Of a stretch of DNA of 64,000 nt, positions 63,971 to 64,000 are shown one piece after another. A program made the translations under genes and the position numbers. Source of the stretch: Streptomyces sp. WM4235 (GTDB lineage: Bacteria; Actinomycetota; Actinomycetes; Streptomycetales; Streptomycetaceae); NCBI RefSeq assembly GCF_001279725.1, contig NZ_LGDE01000458.1, positions 62,001 through 126,000 of the forward strand. The letters run 5' to 3'. How positions within the stretch are numbered: the stretch's first letter is position 1; each line of letters opens with the position of its first letter. A model generated the notes under the pieces. The model ran no database searches and was not told the origin of the DNA. It worked only from the letters and a program-made list of their open reading frames with translations.

Positions 63971-64000
63971 ATGGCAAGCATTCGCACCGCCCGCGTCATC
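63971..64000 (+). CDS. Start of an unidentified gene, truncated by the window
   Basis: ATG 63971 is preceded by GGAGGA with 7-base spacing and opens MASIRTARVI before the window ends. The start may be the beginning of a signal peptide, but ten residues are too few to name it. Confidence 0.6.
   Translation, partial: MASIRTARVI

Overview
The window is high-GC actinobacterial DNA with frequent GTG starts, dense short operons and strong third-codon-position GC. It is almost certainly Streptomyces. It holds ssgA, a gene family confined to sporulating actinomycetes, nine perfect copies of the Streptomyces ParB site GTTTCACGTGAAAC, a Rex operator in front of cydABCD, and a gene order that, from memory, follows S. 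coelicolor from about SCO3926 (ssgA) past SCO3977 (htrA). The parS sites and several DnaA boxes place it on the origin-proximal core of the linear chromosome, although oriC itself is not here.

Layout. 1-5 kb: end of ssgA, a His-rich YibE/F membrane protein, thiC behind a TPP riboswitch, and an aldo/keto reductase preceded by four 20-bp tandem repeats. 5-11.4 kb: glycosyltransferase-TPR protein, two-helix membrane protein, metallophosphatase, LacI regulator, HisC-like aminotransferase. 11.4-20 kb: a cyclophilin-like protein, then the redox block cydA-cydB-cydCD plus a GAF histidine kinase, led by a perfect Rex operator. 20-30 kb: HAD hydrolase, LLM oxidoreductase, an HSP90-like ATPase coupled to a giant TPR protein, KptA, an aquaporin-like channel, a MerR regulator. 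30-41 kb: EphD-like hydrolase/SDR fusion coupled to an M24 peptidase-like protein, a four-gene ABC operon, a rhomboid-like protein, serS with a second HAD hydrolase, and pheA, with DnaA boxes in several gaps.

41-47.4 kb is an extracytoplasmic copper block on the minus strand (YcnI, Sco, ECuC-type chaperone, CopC-CopD fusion, Tat-exported DyP peroxidase, plus a small membrane protein). This resembles the S. lividans Sco/ECuC/DtpA locus that delivers copper to the oxidase GlxA. 47.5-55 kb holds two RsbW-like ATP-binding proteins, aminopeptidase P, a GAF-SpoIIE phosphatase, a primase/polymerase-like protein that seems to lack its catalytic acids, and a SEC-C protein. 55-61.8 kb: GDPD, HtrA protease, a LysR - cysteine dioxygenase - YeiH sulfite-exporter-like cassette, a secreted trypsin-like protease and tRNA-Ser(TGA). 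From 61.85 kb the DNA becomes gene-poor: a decayed flavin-monooxygenase remnant, one small secreted protein, about 0.7 kb of degenerate short tandem repeats, and the first codons of a gene that leaves the window.

I see no prophage, insertion sequence, CRISPR array or biosynthetic cluster. The most interesting signals are: (1) parS sites written into protein-coding ends and linkers, in-frame as VSRET, including one that supplies the start codon of cydCD; (2) a two-copy CCCAA-N14-TTGGG operator that ties the LysR gene to the cysteine dioxygenase/exporter genes; (3) the HSP90-TPR operon; (4) DnaA-box clusters outside oriC; (5) the tandem-repeat tract near the right edge.
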